64,000 bases of DNA. It comes from Warburgia ugandensis (taxonomy: Eukaryota; Streptophyta; Magnoliopsida; Canellales; Canellaceae). This document shows, one piece after another, positions 23,991-34,990 of this stretch. The stretch covers positions 72,579,057-72,643,056 of the forward strand of contig CP141135.1 of NCBI GenBank assembly GCA_035236585.1, read 5' to 3'. Below the pieces are notes generated by a model. That model was not told the origin of the DNA, did no database searches, and saw only the letters and a program-made list of their open reading frames with translations. Positions within the stretch are counted from its first letter, which is position 1, and every line of letters begins with the position of its first letter. A program made the translations under genes and the position numbers.

Positions 23991-25221
23991 ACGGTTTCCA
24001 CATTGCTCAAGCTGCCTCCTCAGTTGTCCTGAAATCCTACTCGCAATTGCTTGTTTCTACTTCATCCCATGATCAAATCGCAAGGGGCGTCCAGAGTAAA
24101 TTGGCCTGTTGTTGGAGCCCTTCCCCCTTTGCTATTACACATGAACAATGTTTTTTGACAGGGGCAGTCAACTTATAAAAGAGCATGGGGGCGCAGTTAT
24201 CACCAAAGCCCCATGGTTCACTCGTTAAGAAATACTGTTAACATGTGACCCACTTAACATCAACCATATTTTATGTACAAACTTCTCAAATTTCCCCAAG
24301 GGCTCGATATCTTTGGTGATTCGATCTTCAGTTCCAACTACGAGCAATGGAAGATGCATCGAAAGATGCAATTATAAGTGTCAACCAAAGAAGATTTCCG
24401 CAATTTGTAGCAAAAAAGAGCCTTCAAAAGGTGGAGCAAGGGCTAATTCCAAATCTTCAGGAGAGAGCCCAAAATGACAAAGCTATTGATTTGCAAGATT
24501 TGATGTTGAGGTTCGCCTTTGATAGGGCATACATTTTGGTCTTCGGTGCTGATGCGGGTTGACTTGCGCCGAAATTTCCCCAAGTCGCATTTGCAAATAC
24601 TATGGATGAAGCAGAAGAAGCGTTATTTTATCGATATGTTTGTCCAGCAAGTTGGTGGAAGTTTCAAAGGTGGTTGAACATCGGGAGAGAGCGAAAATAT
24701 GCCGAAGCTTGGGCAACCATAAATGATTTTATGAAAAAATGCATTGAGAAAAGAAGGGAAGAATCGAGTCATCAAGCCAAGAAGAAAAAAGAGAAAGAAG
24801 AAGAAGAAGCTGTTGATTTGTTGACGCCTTAAAAGGATGACAAGGTTCTAGATGAGATGAGTATTCCAATGTTTGATAAAGTTTTTTAGAGACACAATGT
24901 TGGCTTACTTGTTTGCCGGGAGGGATACCACTGGTGCAGCTCCAACTTGGTCCTTTTGGATTGTTTCAATGAACCCACGTCGAAACCAAAATCCTAGAAC
25001 ATTTGGATACCACAGCCCCTAGGGGAGAAAAATTGTCAAACAAGCCAGCATTGTTTGATACTTGTGATCTTAGTAAATTGGGTTAGTTACATGCATTTTT
25101 GTGTGAAGCTCTAAGACTACTCCGGCCAGCAACGCTTTAAGCAAAAGGTGTTCCTAAGAGAGAGATTTTGCCAAGCAGCCACGAGGTTCAGCTAAGGACA
25201 AGGATAATTTACATGGCATAT

Positions 25222-25742
25222 TATCATGCGTTCGCTTCGCCTATGTTAAACTTGTGTGCCACTTGTGCACAACTCCTTTTGTTAGGGACAGTTAGCCATC
25301 TACACCCACTCTCATTTGCTTGGGCTACATTCACTTACCTATTAAAGCAATGAGAGGAACTCAAAAAGAGACTAACTCAAAGAGAACCTATTATTTCTCA
25401 ATTGAGTAATCTACAATGAGCTTGTTTGAGTTACAAATGAATAGATAACTCTTATTTATACTTGCCCTCCTCTATCCACTTTTTCAATGGATGGCTAGGA
25501 CTTTTAAATGTGTCAACCATCTAATGGTTGAGGACCATTCTAGAATTCTCTCTAGAAGTTTTTAAAAATATCTAAGTTTCCATCTTTTTAGATATTTACA
25601 AGGAAACTTCCAAAAACCAAGCCTTGCATTACAGATCCAAGAACGTGGGCCAAAGTCCTTTAGGTCACATCCATGAGTTGAGTAAACCTCCCTTAGAGCC
25701 TACGGGCTTTGGTCACGGATCTTGCTAAGCAAGTCTGTGACA
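25222..25742 (-). repeat. 3' LTR of the gag-protease element
   Basis: 521 bp, matching the LTR at 30957-31481 along its length with many substitutions. Longest shared stretches include CCATTCTAGAATTCTCTCTAG and AAGAGACTAACTCAAAGAG. The outer end carries ATAT, duplicated beyond the other LTR. Confidence 0.88.
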
Positions 25743-25755
25743 TTCTCCCCCACCT
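25743..25755 (-). promoter_or_regulatory. Polypurine tract of the gag-protease element
   Basis: On the minus strand AGGTGGGGGAGAA ends directly at the TGTCAC start of the 3' LTR, the expected plus-strand primer position in an LTR retrotransposon. Confidence 0.8.
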
Positions 25756-26191
25756 GAAATGTCTACGACCTCATCGACACACCTCTATTGATGTTGCAAA
25801 CCTCCACCTTTGGCACCTCCTATGCGACCTCGTGATCCTTGGATAATGTCTTGTCTCGTTCTTCCCCTTACACATTAGCATCCAGCTACGCTTGTGCTTC
25901 ATGGCAAACTTCTTGTCCCTCTTCAATGTATGGGGGTCCATGCCCCCATGTTTACCCTTGCACAATTGTGATTTGAATAGCCTCCTGTGCCTTAGTGCAG
26001 CTATCCTTTGTTGATGTGCCTCTTACATGTCAGTGTGGTAGCTACAAACCACTATGCTCCCTGTACGACTTCGTTTGGCCTTGCCCATCCTATAGTCTTC
26101 CTGTTGTGGCACACTCCCCTTCGTGCTATTAGTTGTGTCAACCTCCTTGTTGATTACCATTTTCTTCTCAGATTCATTAGGCCTAGGCAAC

Positions 26192-27315
26192 CTAATGGCA
26201 CTTAGACGATGTATGTCTGGCTGTGCTGATTTCACACTCGTTGTGGATCCTTGTATTAATTGCAAGACATAGCATTTTCATTTGCCTCTTGTCATCCTTT
26301 GACACTGGGATTGTGCAAGGGTTCTTCTTATCAAAGAAGCTTAATATACCAAGGTATGGCATATGGATGTCCCTAGCCAGAGTGAGGAAATTTATTCCAA
26401 GGATAACCTCATAGTCATCCAAATGCACTATAGTTAATGTGATGGTGCTTTGCTACTCTCTAACCTTAATAGGTATCTTGTTCGTTGCTCCAAGCACTGA
26501 CCTAGTCTTAGAGTTTACTGCTTTTATCTTGCTCTCATCCTTCTTTATCTTATGGCCTAATTTCTTAGCGTCTCCCTCTGAGATGAAGTTGTGAGTGGCT
26601 CCGCTGTCCACCATGGCCTGTGTGCCTTTGCCATTGAGGCACATGTCCGCATACACCACTCTTCCCTGCAATAGGCTTGGTCCGTGATGCCTGCCCCATC
26701 ATGATATTGAGGAGTCTAAGTGCCCCCATCTTAAGCTCCTCCTCCCCCTCTTCATCCTCATCCCTTACCTTGTGGTTCTCTCTTTCAACCACAAAGGCAT
26801 TGAGGGTCTTCTTCTTTAGACAGTCTACTACCTGATGATCCCTATCATATATGAAACACCCAAAGTGGTGAGGGATGAACTTACCATAGCCCTTGGGGTC
26901 ATGTCGACCCTCCTTACCTTCTTCCTCATGACCCTTAAGTTTTTACTCCCCATTGTTGTCTCCATTAACTTTGCTCTTCTTTTCCTCACTGCTGCCTTCA
27001 AACCATTTATCAAAATCCACTAATTTCTCTGTAGTTGAGAGTGCAATGGTCAAGTTTTGTACTCCCCTCCTTTGCAACTCTTGTTCTGCTTAAGGTTGCA
27101 ACCCATCCATGAAAAAAAACAACTTGTCCTTCTCAGTCATATCTGAGATGTTTAGTAGCAAAGCTGTGAATTGTTTGACATATTCATGGATAGATCCTAT
27201 ATGCCATAGCTGCTTTAACTTCTTTTTGGCCAAGTATTCTACATTCTCTAGGAAGAATTGGGCTTTAATCTCTTTCTTAAAGTCTTCCCAAGTGGTAATA
27301 ATGCAATGACCATCA
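26192..27315 (-). pseudogene. gag C-terminus and aspartic protease of the LTR element
   Basis: Read from right to left there is the end of a retrotransposon gag domain (27030-27315), with the segment LAKKKLKQLWHIGSIHEYVKQF in a broken frame. Then comes a zinc-knuckle remnant at 26822-26872 in which the second Cys is Tyr (C-F-I-Y-D-x-D-H-x4-C). An aspartic protease follows, with VDSGATHNFIS at about 26581-26611 and the later LDDYEVILGINFL segment at about 26384-26425. This order is usual for Ty3/gypsy gag-pol. In-frame stops and frameshifts interrupt it. Beyond the protease, towards 25743, no polymerase motifs follow. Confidence 0.75.
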
Positions 27316-30273
27316 GCTATTGTGACACCTCGGGTTTTAACAAAACTTTTTCCTCGTTAAAATAAAAATAACAATCCGTTTTAAGAAAATAGACGGGATC
27401 CCTAAAAATTTAAAATTTTATATCATAGAGCTTTTAACGCAGCTTTAAAAGAATTTCTCGAAAGCGTAAACTTCGGGGGTCAACCTCATTCAAAACCGTA
27501 ATCATAAACAACATTAAAACATTGATACTCTGAGCATGCTCGATTAAAAACCACGATAAATACACTGGCTAATTAAAGATGATAGTAAATCAATTCAAAC
27601 ATCACCAGGTTCCATCTATAATCACCACAATATCTCCATTTAAACTTTAACAATCCTCCATAACATAATATGAGTCCAATCTATAATATGTATCCACATT
27701 TAAGAAAGTCTCAAAAGTCTAATCCACGTGACATACTCTAATATAAGTCCGAAGGAGAAAATAAAATAGAATGTCTTCAAGCCTCCTTCATGATCCCCGC
27801 TACTCTGCCTGCTTTCTCTTGTTGTTATCGTGTTCCAAATCTGAGGCATTGCAAAACAAGGCAATGCCTCAGCAAGCTATGCTTGTGTAGGTGATTACAC
27901 TCAAATAAAGTTTAACAAAGTTTACAATAGAATTCTCATAAGAGAAGCACACCCAAAACATGTCAAATAACTGAAATGCTTGCAATCACAACTTTCACAA
28001 ATCAGATGCCGAGGTAAATCAATATAGCATGCAAGGCATGATCAAAATATATGGCAAGTACATCAAAACCATACTAGTATATATACCCATGGAAAGATAT
28101 GCATGCAATCATTGATACCAAAACACTGTATCAAAACTATATCAAAATTTCTCCAATATACTCAATCACCAGTGATGTATATCCATATTAACCTTGGTAC
28201 CTCCCATGCAGTCAACATCAGCCCCCGGAGTCTCTCACGGCCTAGGCTCGACTTGCCCCGGTTCACCATGCATACAACATCATATAAACATGCACAACTA
28301 TATGGGTTACTATGCTGCAGTGGCAACCCCATCAGGGTCTAAACCACCGCCGCTCCTCGTCGACACCAAACGAGAGACTTTCTCCGTCCCCATGGGAAGG
28401 AACGGACCCGTAGGGGGGACTACCCATGATACCACCCTTACGTACCTGGCCATGTATCACTCTAGGGCGGTGTCTATCATCATCCTCATCACAAAATCAG
28501 AGGGCGGGTGGCCAACCCTACAACCCTCCTAGCATAATACCCACCAGGTGACAGCACCCGTCATAAATCATCGGCAAGGTATAAATCTTACAAACCTTGT
28601 AAATACATTATAAATAATCTCAATAACACAATTAAAGCCTGACAAACATTGTCATTTCCAGATAGAAAAGTCATGCTGTAACATGAAAATAGGGATCTAA
28701 TTATGTACATGAGAAGATGTAAAACACATGTCTTAAAGCTTTAAAATCCATTCATGGTTATTGAAATCATGAAATAATTGAATATAATCACTTACCTCAG
28801 AAAATGTAGTGCTCAAATCAAGCGCGTGAAAATATCACGTGGCGCTCTCTGACGTACCTGTTACATCATAAATCTTCCATCATTTAGTAATTCAGTACTG
28901 TTTAACCCTCTAATCTCCTAGATTATCTCGCATTTGATGTATACTATCAACCTCTAAGGCCTGATCATCCATTGATCAGCCTAATTGAGACTATCTAACC
29001 ACATTCTGTGGTTTAACTCTTAAAATAAAAATTATATTTAACTTTTCAAGTCACATCTAGGTCCGTGCCGTCGATATGGTCGCAACGCCTCTTTCGGATC
29101 GCGATTTGGACCTCTGTAGCTCCTAAAAATCAAGTTTTTATGAATGAACGGGTCAAAGTACCTGAAAAAATCACAAAATCACGTGCGTCGCACGTGCTCT
29201 CGAGCGTGCGGGCAGGTCCACAGACGCGCTGGACAGGCGGACGCCTGTCTTCGTGGGGGCGCTTGCCCAGACGCGCTAGGCGTCGTTTTTTTCGGGCGGG
29301 TGCGTGCACAGACGCGCTGAACGCGTCTGCACTGCGTCTCCGTGCGGGCACTTGCACAGATGTGCTAGGCGTCGTTTTGTCAGGAGCGCACGCGCGTGTA
29401 CCGTTTTCCGTGTGTTGGTTTTCGTGCGCACGTTTGGTCGTGTTGTCGGTGCGCTGCATCTCGCGTGGCGCGTGGTGCATGGTGCCACGTGTTGCCTGTG
29501 TGGGCGCGTGCTGTGCGGGTGTTGCGCGCGTGGTGTCGCGTGTCGTGCGCGTGCCGTCTGTGTGCGTGGCGCCTACGTGGCGCGCGTCAGGGGGTGACAC
29601 GTGTTGCGGTGGTTCGCCGTCGCCGGAGAAGACGACCGGACTCCGGTCGCCGCCAACCACGCACAGGTGTCCAAATGGTGCGATTTTTACACCGTTCCGT
29701 TCAGTTTTTTTGCATAGATTCCATATATGAGCTTCTTTTCAACCATTTATGTCATTCTCTAGTGTTTTTATACGATTTTTGTCACGTCCCTAAAATTTTT
29801 CCCTATACTATTTTATGAGTTTTTCGGCATATCTAGCCGTCCGATCACCATGAAAATTCATGGGATTGTTCTTCATGTTACAATGCATATGATGGACGGT
29901 TCAAATCACAATATGATGCCGTTTCATCAATTTACTTTAACAAAAACAGTACTGCCTATTTGTTCACCGGAAAACGGCAATCCACATCGTTTTCCAACGT
30001 TAAAAACAGCAGAAACAATAGGAAAACACAGGGAAATGTGGAGGGTGGCCTACCGTGGTTAGATCGCCACTACGTGCGCCTGCTCGGAGAGTTCCGCGTC
30101 GTGCCCTGCTTCACCAAACCGAACTCAGAAGTGAATGGTTTGGCTGCACACGAGACAGGGCTGGCTTTTATAGCCTCATTGTGGGTACCACGCCCTGTAA
30201 GCCCATACATATTTACAATTTTACCCCTCTTATTATTTTAAAACTATTAATATTTTTAGGTTATTACAGCTAT
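27316..30273 (+). mobile_element. Solo LTR with 5 bp target duplication (copy 1)
   Basis: The LTR itself is 27321-30268 (2948 bp), TGTGACACCTCGGG to TTATTACA, flanked by perfect GCTAT duplications at 27316-27320 and 30269-30273. No internal domain or second LTR is present, so it is a solo LTR left by LTR-LTR recombination. The size and the TGTRACACC to TATTACA termini resemble long-LTR chromovirus Ty3 elements of the Tekay/Del type; that family name is an inference. The insertion interrupts the gag domain of the surrounding element, whose reading resumes on both sides. It contains a perfect 11 bp inverted repeat at 27841-27872 and a GC-rich repeat zone at 29180-29660. Confidence 0.9.
29180..29660 (+). 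repeat. GC-rich degenerate repeat zone within solo LTR copy 1
   Basis: Strongly GC- and CpG-rich against an AT-rich background. Variants of CAGACGCGCT occur at about 29220, 29268, 29310 and 29355 with AGGCGTCGTTTT segments. It ends in an inverted GC-rich motif, CCGGAGAAGACGACCGG followed by ACTCCGGTC (about 29620-29650). Long open frames on both strands here reflect GC content and have no domain or codon logic. Confidence 0.7.
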
Positions 30274-30900
30274 ATCACCATATCTTCATCTCCACCATAG
30301 CATCACATCGCTATTAAGATATATTATTGCCACATCCACCTTCATAGTCTCCTCAGAAACCTTGGTAGCTTTAAAGTATTGCTCCATTTACCACGTAAAA
30401 TTCTCCAAGTCCTTGGCATCACAGGTTCCCTTGTAGCTTATAGGTTCAGGGGTCTTGACCTTAGGAACAAACTCCTTTGACAGGTCCTCCCCAACTAGCT
30501 ACAGCCTTCTCCAATAATGTTAAATGAATTTTCACATCCTCTACACTGGCTACCTCTTCATGTAGCTCAGATATCTCACCTTGAATTGTCTCAAGGCGAT
30601 TAGACATGCACTCTACCCTCTCAATGATCTTGACATTCATATACTTAAACACCTCAATTGTGCTTTACATGTCAACCTTAAGACTATGCAATGTATTCAC
30701 AAAGGCACTAAAATTTTCCAAACATTCACACAAACTTTGTTCTAACTTACCAAACCTTTCCACCAATGTAGTGAGGGAAGTATCCAAAGGCAACTCCCTT
30801 GATGGATCTCTATACTTCTCCCTTTAGTCCTTCGTTGAACCTCTACAGGCATATTAGTCACTCTTGACTCACTTGCCATGATGATATTGCAAGGTTCATG
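30274..30900 (-). pseudogene. gag N-terminal part of the LTR element
   Basis: Reading right to left there is a region with a coiled-coil-like segment (RLETIQGEISELHEEVASV at about 30550-30600). The start of the retrotransposon gag domain follows, with the segment MEQYFKATKVSEETMKVDVA near 30320-30385 and a W-rich stretch before the solo-LTR break at 30273. Stop codons are present, for example one just before MEQYF. Confidence 0.7.
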
Positions 30901-30942
30901 CAATCACCATAAGCAGCTCCCAACTCGAGCTGCCTAACCTTT

Positions 30943-30954
30943 GCCCTGATACCA
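30943..30954 (-). promoter_or_regulatory. Primer-binding site (initiator tRNA-Met) of the gag-protease element
   Basis: TGGTATCAGGGC on the minus strand, two bases inside the LTR edge at 30957. It differs by one base from TGGTATCAGAGC, the complement of the 3' end of plant initiator tRNA-Met. Confidence 0.8.
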
Positions 30955-30956
30955 CT

Positions 30957-31481
30957 TATCATGGGGTCACAGTTTCTCCTAAGCTACACGTGTGGCACTT
31001 ATGTGCAACTTCTTTTGCTAAACACAAGTTAGTCTTCCATACCTACTCTCACTTGTTAGAGCTACACTCACTCATCCACTAATGTAATGAGAGAAACTCA
31101 AGAAGAGACTAACTCAAAGAGAACATGTTATTCCTCATTTGAGTAAGCTACAATGAATTTTTCTGAGTTACAAATTAGGAGATAACCCCTATTTATACTT
31201 GTCCTCATCCATCCACCTCTCCTCATTGCATGACTAGGATTATTACATGTGTCAACCATTTAATGGTTGAGGACCATTCTAGAATTCTCTCTAGAAGTTT
31301 TTACAAATATCTATCTTTCCCTCTTTCTATATATTTATAAGGAAACTTCTAGAAACCAGGCCTTGCATCACAAATCCAAGAACATGGGCCTAAGTTCTTT
31401 AGGCCACATCCATGAGTTGAGCAAACATCCCTTAGAGCTTGGGGGGCTTGGTCACGGGTCTTGCGAAGCAAGTCCGTGACA
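30957..31481 (-). repeat. 5' LTR of the gag-protease element
   Basis: 525 bp partner of 25222-25742. Adjacent to the primer-binding site, so it is the 5' LTR in element orientation. It borders the resumed P450 pseudogene at 31482. Confidence 0.88.
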
Positions 31482-31778
31482 ATATGCTATGGCTAGTGTT
31501 TTGGGTAAGGATTGCTCAGAATTCCAATGGGAGAGATGGTTATTAGATGGTGTGTGGGTGAAGACAGGTTATAAGTTTCTAGCATTCCATGCGGGGTCCA
31601 GGAGTTGTGTGGGCAAGGATATGGCTTTCACTCAAGTAAGGGTTGCTGCTGTTGCTGTGCTTTACAATTTCACATTGAGGTTGTTGAAGGGCACAAAGTT
31701 TGTCCTCAAATCTCTTTTCTTCTCTACATGCAGCATGGATTAATGGTCAAGGTGAGGCAAAGTCGTAGTACAAGATGA

Positions 31779-33130
31779 TATGAAAATTGGTCTGGTCATA
31801 TAATAAAGCGGAAGGATTAATTAAGGTTGCTATGGAACTTTTATGTAATTTGCTGTGATTTATTTAAAATTCCCTTTACAACTCATACTTTACTGTACTA
31901 TCTACATTTTATGTTAATGCAATTAGTGCTCTTTCCATGTTTATTTTTCATAGTGATTAAGAAATCTATTAACAAGACAGAAATTATAAAGAGGGAAGAG
32001 ATAGCTAATGATATTGTGGACTCAAGATAAAAAAGGTAGCTCCCTATCATTCCTTTACGAAGAAGAAACAACCATTTTTGGTTTGGGAGTTGTTGATATC
32101 ATTAGCTGATGTCAGCGCATGTGACGAAAAGAAAAAGAATTACGCAAAGCAAGATCCAGGACCATCAAAGCAGCAATCCTCATCAAAACCTATGGAACTA
32201 TTTGTAAAAGCTTTGCCCAACAATAACACTTATCCCCTTCCACAACAAGATAGGAATCCACAAATTAGATGCAGACCTTGAGACCACTTACTAAAAGCTA
32301 AATCTTTGGCTTCAATAGAGATTTCTTCATGGGAACCCACAAAACTAGCAAGATTGAATGCTTTGCTTGTTGTCACCCTAGCTTATCTACAATATTTGAA
32401 GTCTATAATAAATGTTGTGTAGTGCAATCAATTTGTAAATCTTTGATTTGTAGTTTGGATTGTTGTGAGTGTGAAGCTTGATTGGTTTGATCTTTTTGTA
32501 ACCTTTATCAAATTATGTTGCATTATGAACCAATGGTCAAGGGGGTGGAGCCTTGGTGTGGGTCAAGCTCGCCTTAGCCTCGACATCAAAGCCACGCAAA
32601 AAAAGTAGATAATTTCCTATTTTATATTATTTGGCGGGTGAGTGAGGGGGTGCAAATTGAGTCTTTTGCTAATATATATATGCATTTGCATGATCCTAGG
32701 GTTTTCAAGGGTAGAGAAAAAAGAGAGTAAATAGTTTCGTATTTTGTAATGTATGGGGGGAGGGAGAAAATTGCGTATTTTGCTAGCATATATATGTATT
32801 TGCACGACCTTAGGGTTTTGAAGGGTAGAGAAACCATCTATATCTTATGATAGCTATTTTTTAATCGTGGAGATAGTGAAACTAGTGTGAGCCTATGGAT
32901 GTACTTCAATTAAGAGAAAATCATACAAATAACTAAATAAATAATATATATTAATCTTTTTGCTTCTATATAACATGGATCATCTATTTGGTGTGACTGT
33001 TTGATTAACTTGACGATTAGGGAACCAAGTGAAGGTTCTTGATCATACTAACGTTATCTGGTTGAGCTTAGCATGAGCCTATTCATTGGCTTCTATTTTT
33101 TCATGCAGGAACGTAGTGAGAAAGAAACAA
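31779..33130. other. Intergenic, with one short tandem duplication
   Basis: No recognised gene. At about 32610-32838 two copies of a unit of about 115 bp lie in tandem. Both contain TTTTGCTA, an (AT)n stretch, ATTTGCA, GA-C-TAGGGTTTT and AAGGGTAGAGAAA. A frame at 32078-32281 is Lys/Pro/Gln-rich with no domain. Confidence 0.5.
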
Positions 33131-33134
33131 AGGT

Positions 33135-33300
33135 AGAGGTTTGCTCTAATGTAGTGGATGAGATCACTGGGTTTTCCTAAGGAGTTTCCCTTCTACTCAT
33201 GTTCCAAGATTTGCAAACGAGTTACCGGATTCTTTAGCTAAAGAGGGAAATAGGGAAGTAATGCTTTGGCATTTAGGATCACTGTAACTCCTAATAATGC
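33135..33300 (+). pseudogene. RNase H domain relic (C-terminal part)
   Basis: After a frameshift near 33172 the translation gives FLRSFPSTHVPRFANELPDS then LAKEGNREV. This matches the end of plant RNase H domains of non-LTR or At1g65750-type proteins (HxxRxxNxxADxLAKxG). The preceding frame gives VVDEI, which fits the helix before it. No complete element surrounds it. Confidence 0.6.
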
Positions 33301-34964
33301 TACTAGCTAGGGCAACTTAATTTGCTCAACATTATCGTGCATTATTGTTTTGAGTTCCATTACCTTGTGTTATATTTCAGCTGATCGCCAGCTTGTACTT
33401 TTTGGGCTTTAAATCATCTTCATCGGCCACCTTTCATCAACCAATGAATTTCATCTAACTTGCAGAAGAAGAAACAATGAGATGATGGAAACAGGTAAAA
33501 GAGTTGTTTTATATTTATTACTACTACCTATAAAATTTAATGCTTTTAGGTATTTGGCTTTGTCTCTCTTCACGTGACTAAAAGAATATAGAATTTTTTT
33601 TTTTCAAGATGAACAAAAAGGTTAAAATACTATGCAAAGTTTCATATATTACGTGGATTAGGGATATCCAAGAGGCCCTATAATACCTATGTACTCTTGC
33701 TCTCATTATGCATTTCATCGTTCCATAGTTCTCTTATTTTTTTTGGAGAGGCATCTGCATAGCTTAAAAACTTGAAAACTCAGAGTCAGACTTGAATGTG
33801 GATCTTCTTGAATTGACTTAAAGCTATTTGTACGTGACTAAAATATATTCAAATGGGATTTTAATATTATTTTATTAAAATAGGCATCCACAGATTGTGC
33901 TCCATTATATATTCTGCTTTAATTGATATCCATCATCCACGACCTAACCCTTTATTGTGTAATAAATCATGCATTCCCGTTAAATGTTAGGCTATCCTTA
34001 AATGATTTTGCTTCATTTTCATACTAAAGTGTAAACATCAAGAGCTTATATCTTTTCTTTTTCAAATTTTGAGTGGTCTTAGATTAAGTATCCCTCGTAA
34101 AGAAGAATCTTTTGTCTATAATTCTATATAAGAGTAGACTTCTTGATTCCTCACTCTCATATACGATGAGGTCTACTATCAATTTACTTAATCCAAGTGA
34201 GGTACTTTCTTGATCAAGCAAAAGTAATAGGTTAAGGTACATTGTAACTGTACCCAAGTATTGTACTCATAGATGAACTTTGAAGTGGGAGGAATGCTGA
34301 ACGAACATGCTCAATAGCATAGTTTCAAAACTTGAAAACCTAACTTCACTTAAAAGTGAGGCAAGTCAACTTGAAGTCACATGTTAGTGACTTGAAAATT
34401 TTGTTTTATTTTAAAGTTGGACACACACATACAGCTGATGTACAACCTCGAACCTGGTCACTAGGTGAGAGGCGCTTTGCACCACTGCATTAGAAAGTTT
34501 TGATGAATGGAAATAAGTTGAGCAAGATTTTTATTAGAAATTCTTGGTTGACTACATATATTTTAAACTTTCATATCTATGCAAATAGTTGGGAGATCTT
34601 TGTTTTACATCTCATCTCTTTTTTTCTCTCTAATGCAGTAGACATGATTTGTGACTCAGTCAACTATCTCAAACAAGTTCTCTGAGTTGACTCATGAATT
34701 TTAGAACTAAGCTCTACATACAACACATCTTTTCCAATTTCATTTATGATAACTATTATTACTCTTCTTGGGTTTTAAACTTGACGATTTAGGAAGTTCC
34801 AAATTAACATAATCTAGTTTTGGTGCATCTAAGATGGGTTTCATTTGATGATGAATGGTTTAATTTGACCACAAAATATGAGGTAGTGGATGATTATTGG
34901 CTTAATATAGGAAATAGGATAATTTCTAGAAAAAATATGAATCACATGTATAATATAGGAATAC
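33301..34964. other. Intergenic, nothing recognised
   Basis: AT-rich sequence with no domain-bearing frame. Near 34860-34964 it contains sequence related to 38215-38500 (ATATGAATCACATG, GGCTTAATATAGGAAA), which was the target into which the LINE inserted. Confidence 0.4.
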
Positions 34965-34990
34965 AACATTGGTTTAATATAACATATTAA
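34965..34990 (+). repeat. Left 26 bp direct repeat flanking the LINE (likely TSD)
   Basis: Begins AACATTGGTTTAATATAACA and is identical to 38226-38251. The right flank contains further degenerate copies of the same phrase (38262-38480). The target was therefore itself repetitive, and part of the match could predate insertion. Confidence 0.65.

Larger units (their letters stand above)
25222..31481 (-). mobile_element. Non-autonomous LTR retrotransposon with gag and protease only
   Basis: LTRs are 25222-25742 and 30957-31481, both running TATCATG to GTGACA on the plus strand, so TGTCACGG to CATGATA in element orientation. ATAT at 25218-25221 and 31482-31485 fits a 4 bp target duplication, or 5 bp with one mismatch. 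The element lies on the minus strand. A primer-binding site complementary to initiator tRNA-Met sits two bases inside the right LTR, and a polypurine tract abuts the left LTR. Without its nested solo LTR (27321-30268 plus one 5 bp TSD copy) the element is about 3.3 kb. Coding remains are a gag domain, a degenerate zinc knuckle and an aspartic protease. I see no reverse transcriptase, RNase H or integrase between the protease and the 3' LTR. The LTRs differ visibly, so the insertion is old. Confidence 0.85.
23991..31778 (+). pseudogene. CYP96-type cytochrome P450 pseudogene, split by an LTR element
   Basis: Similarity to the intact P450 at 39853-41421 runs from 23991 to 25221 and resumes at 31482-31778. 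The start codon is ACG where the intact copy has ATG, within similar flanks (acaagaagaga upstream). The 5' part has multiple frame disruptions. A deletion removes about eight codons between FPKG and DIFGD near 24300, and in-frame stops occur near 24560 and 24832. The I-helix motif survives as AGRDTTG near 24918. The 3' part keeps WGKD-like, ERW and the haem loop FLAFHAGSRSCVGKD (about 31580-31620), ending at a TGA matching the intact stop. The 6.26 kb gag-protease LTR element separates the halves with a target duplication of ATAT. Inactive. Confidence 0.9.

Noticed and set aside
24347..24832. Two separate short genes with P450-like sequence
   Set aside because: They are consecutive pieces of one frame-shifted pseudogene collinear with the intact paralogue.
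29065..29818. Long frames (up to 221 codons) on both strands in the GC-rich part of a solo LTR
   Set aside because: High GC content lowers stop frequency. The products are Arg/Ala/Cys-rich without domains and lie inside an LTR.
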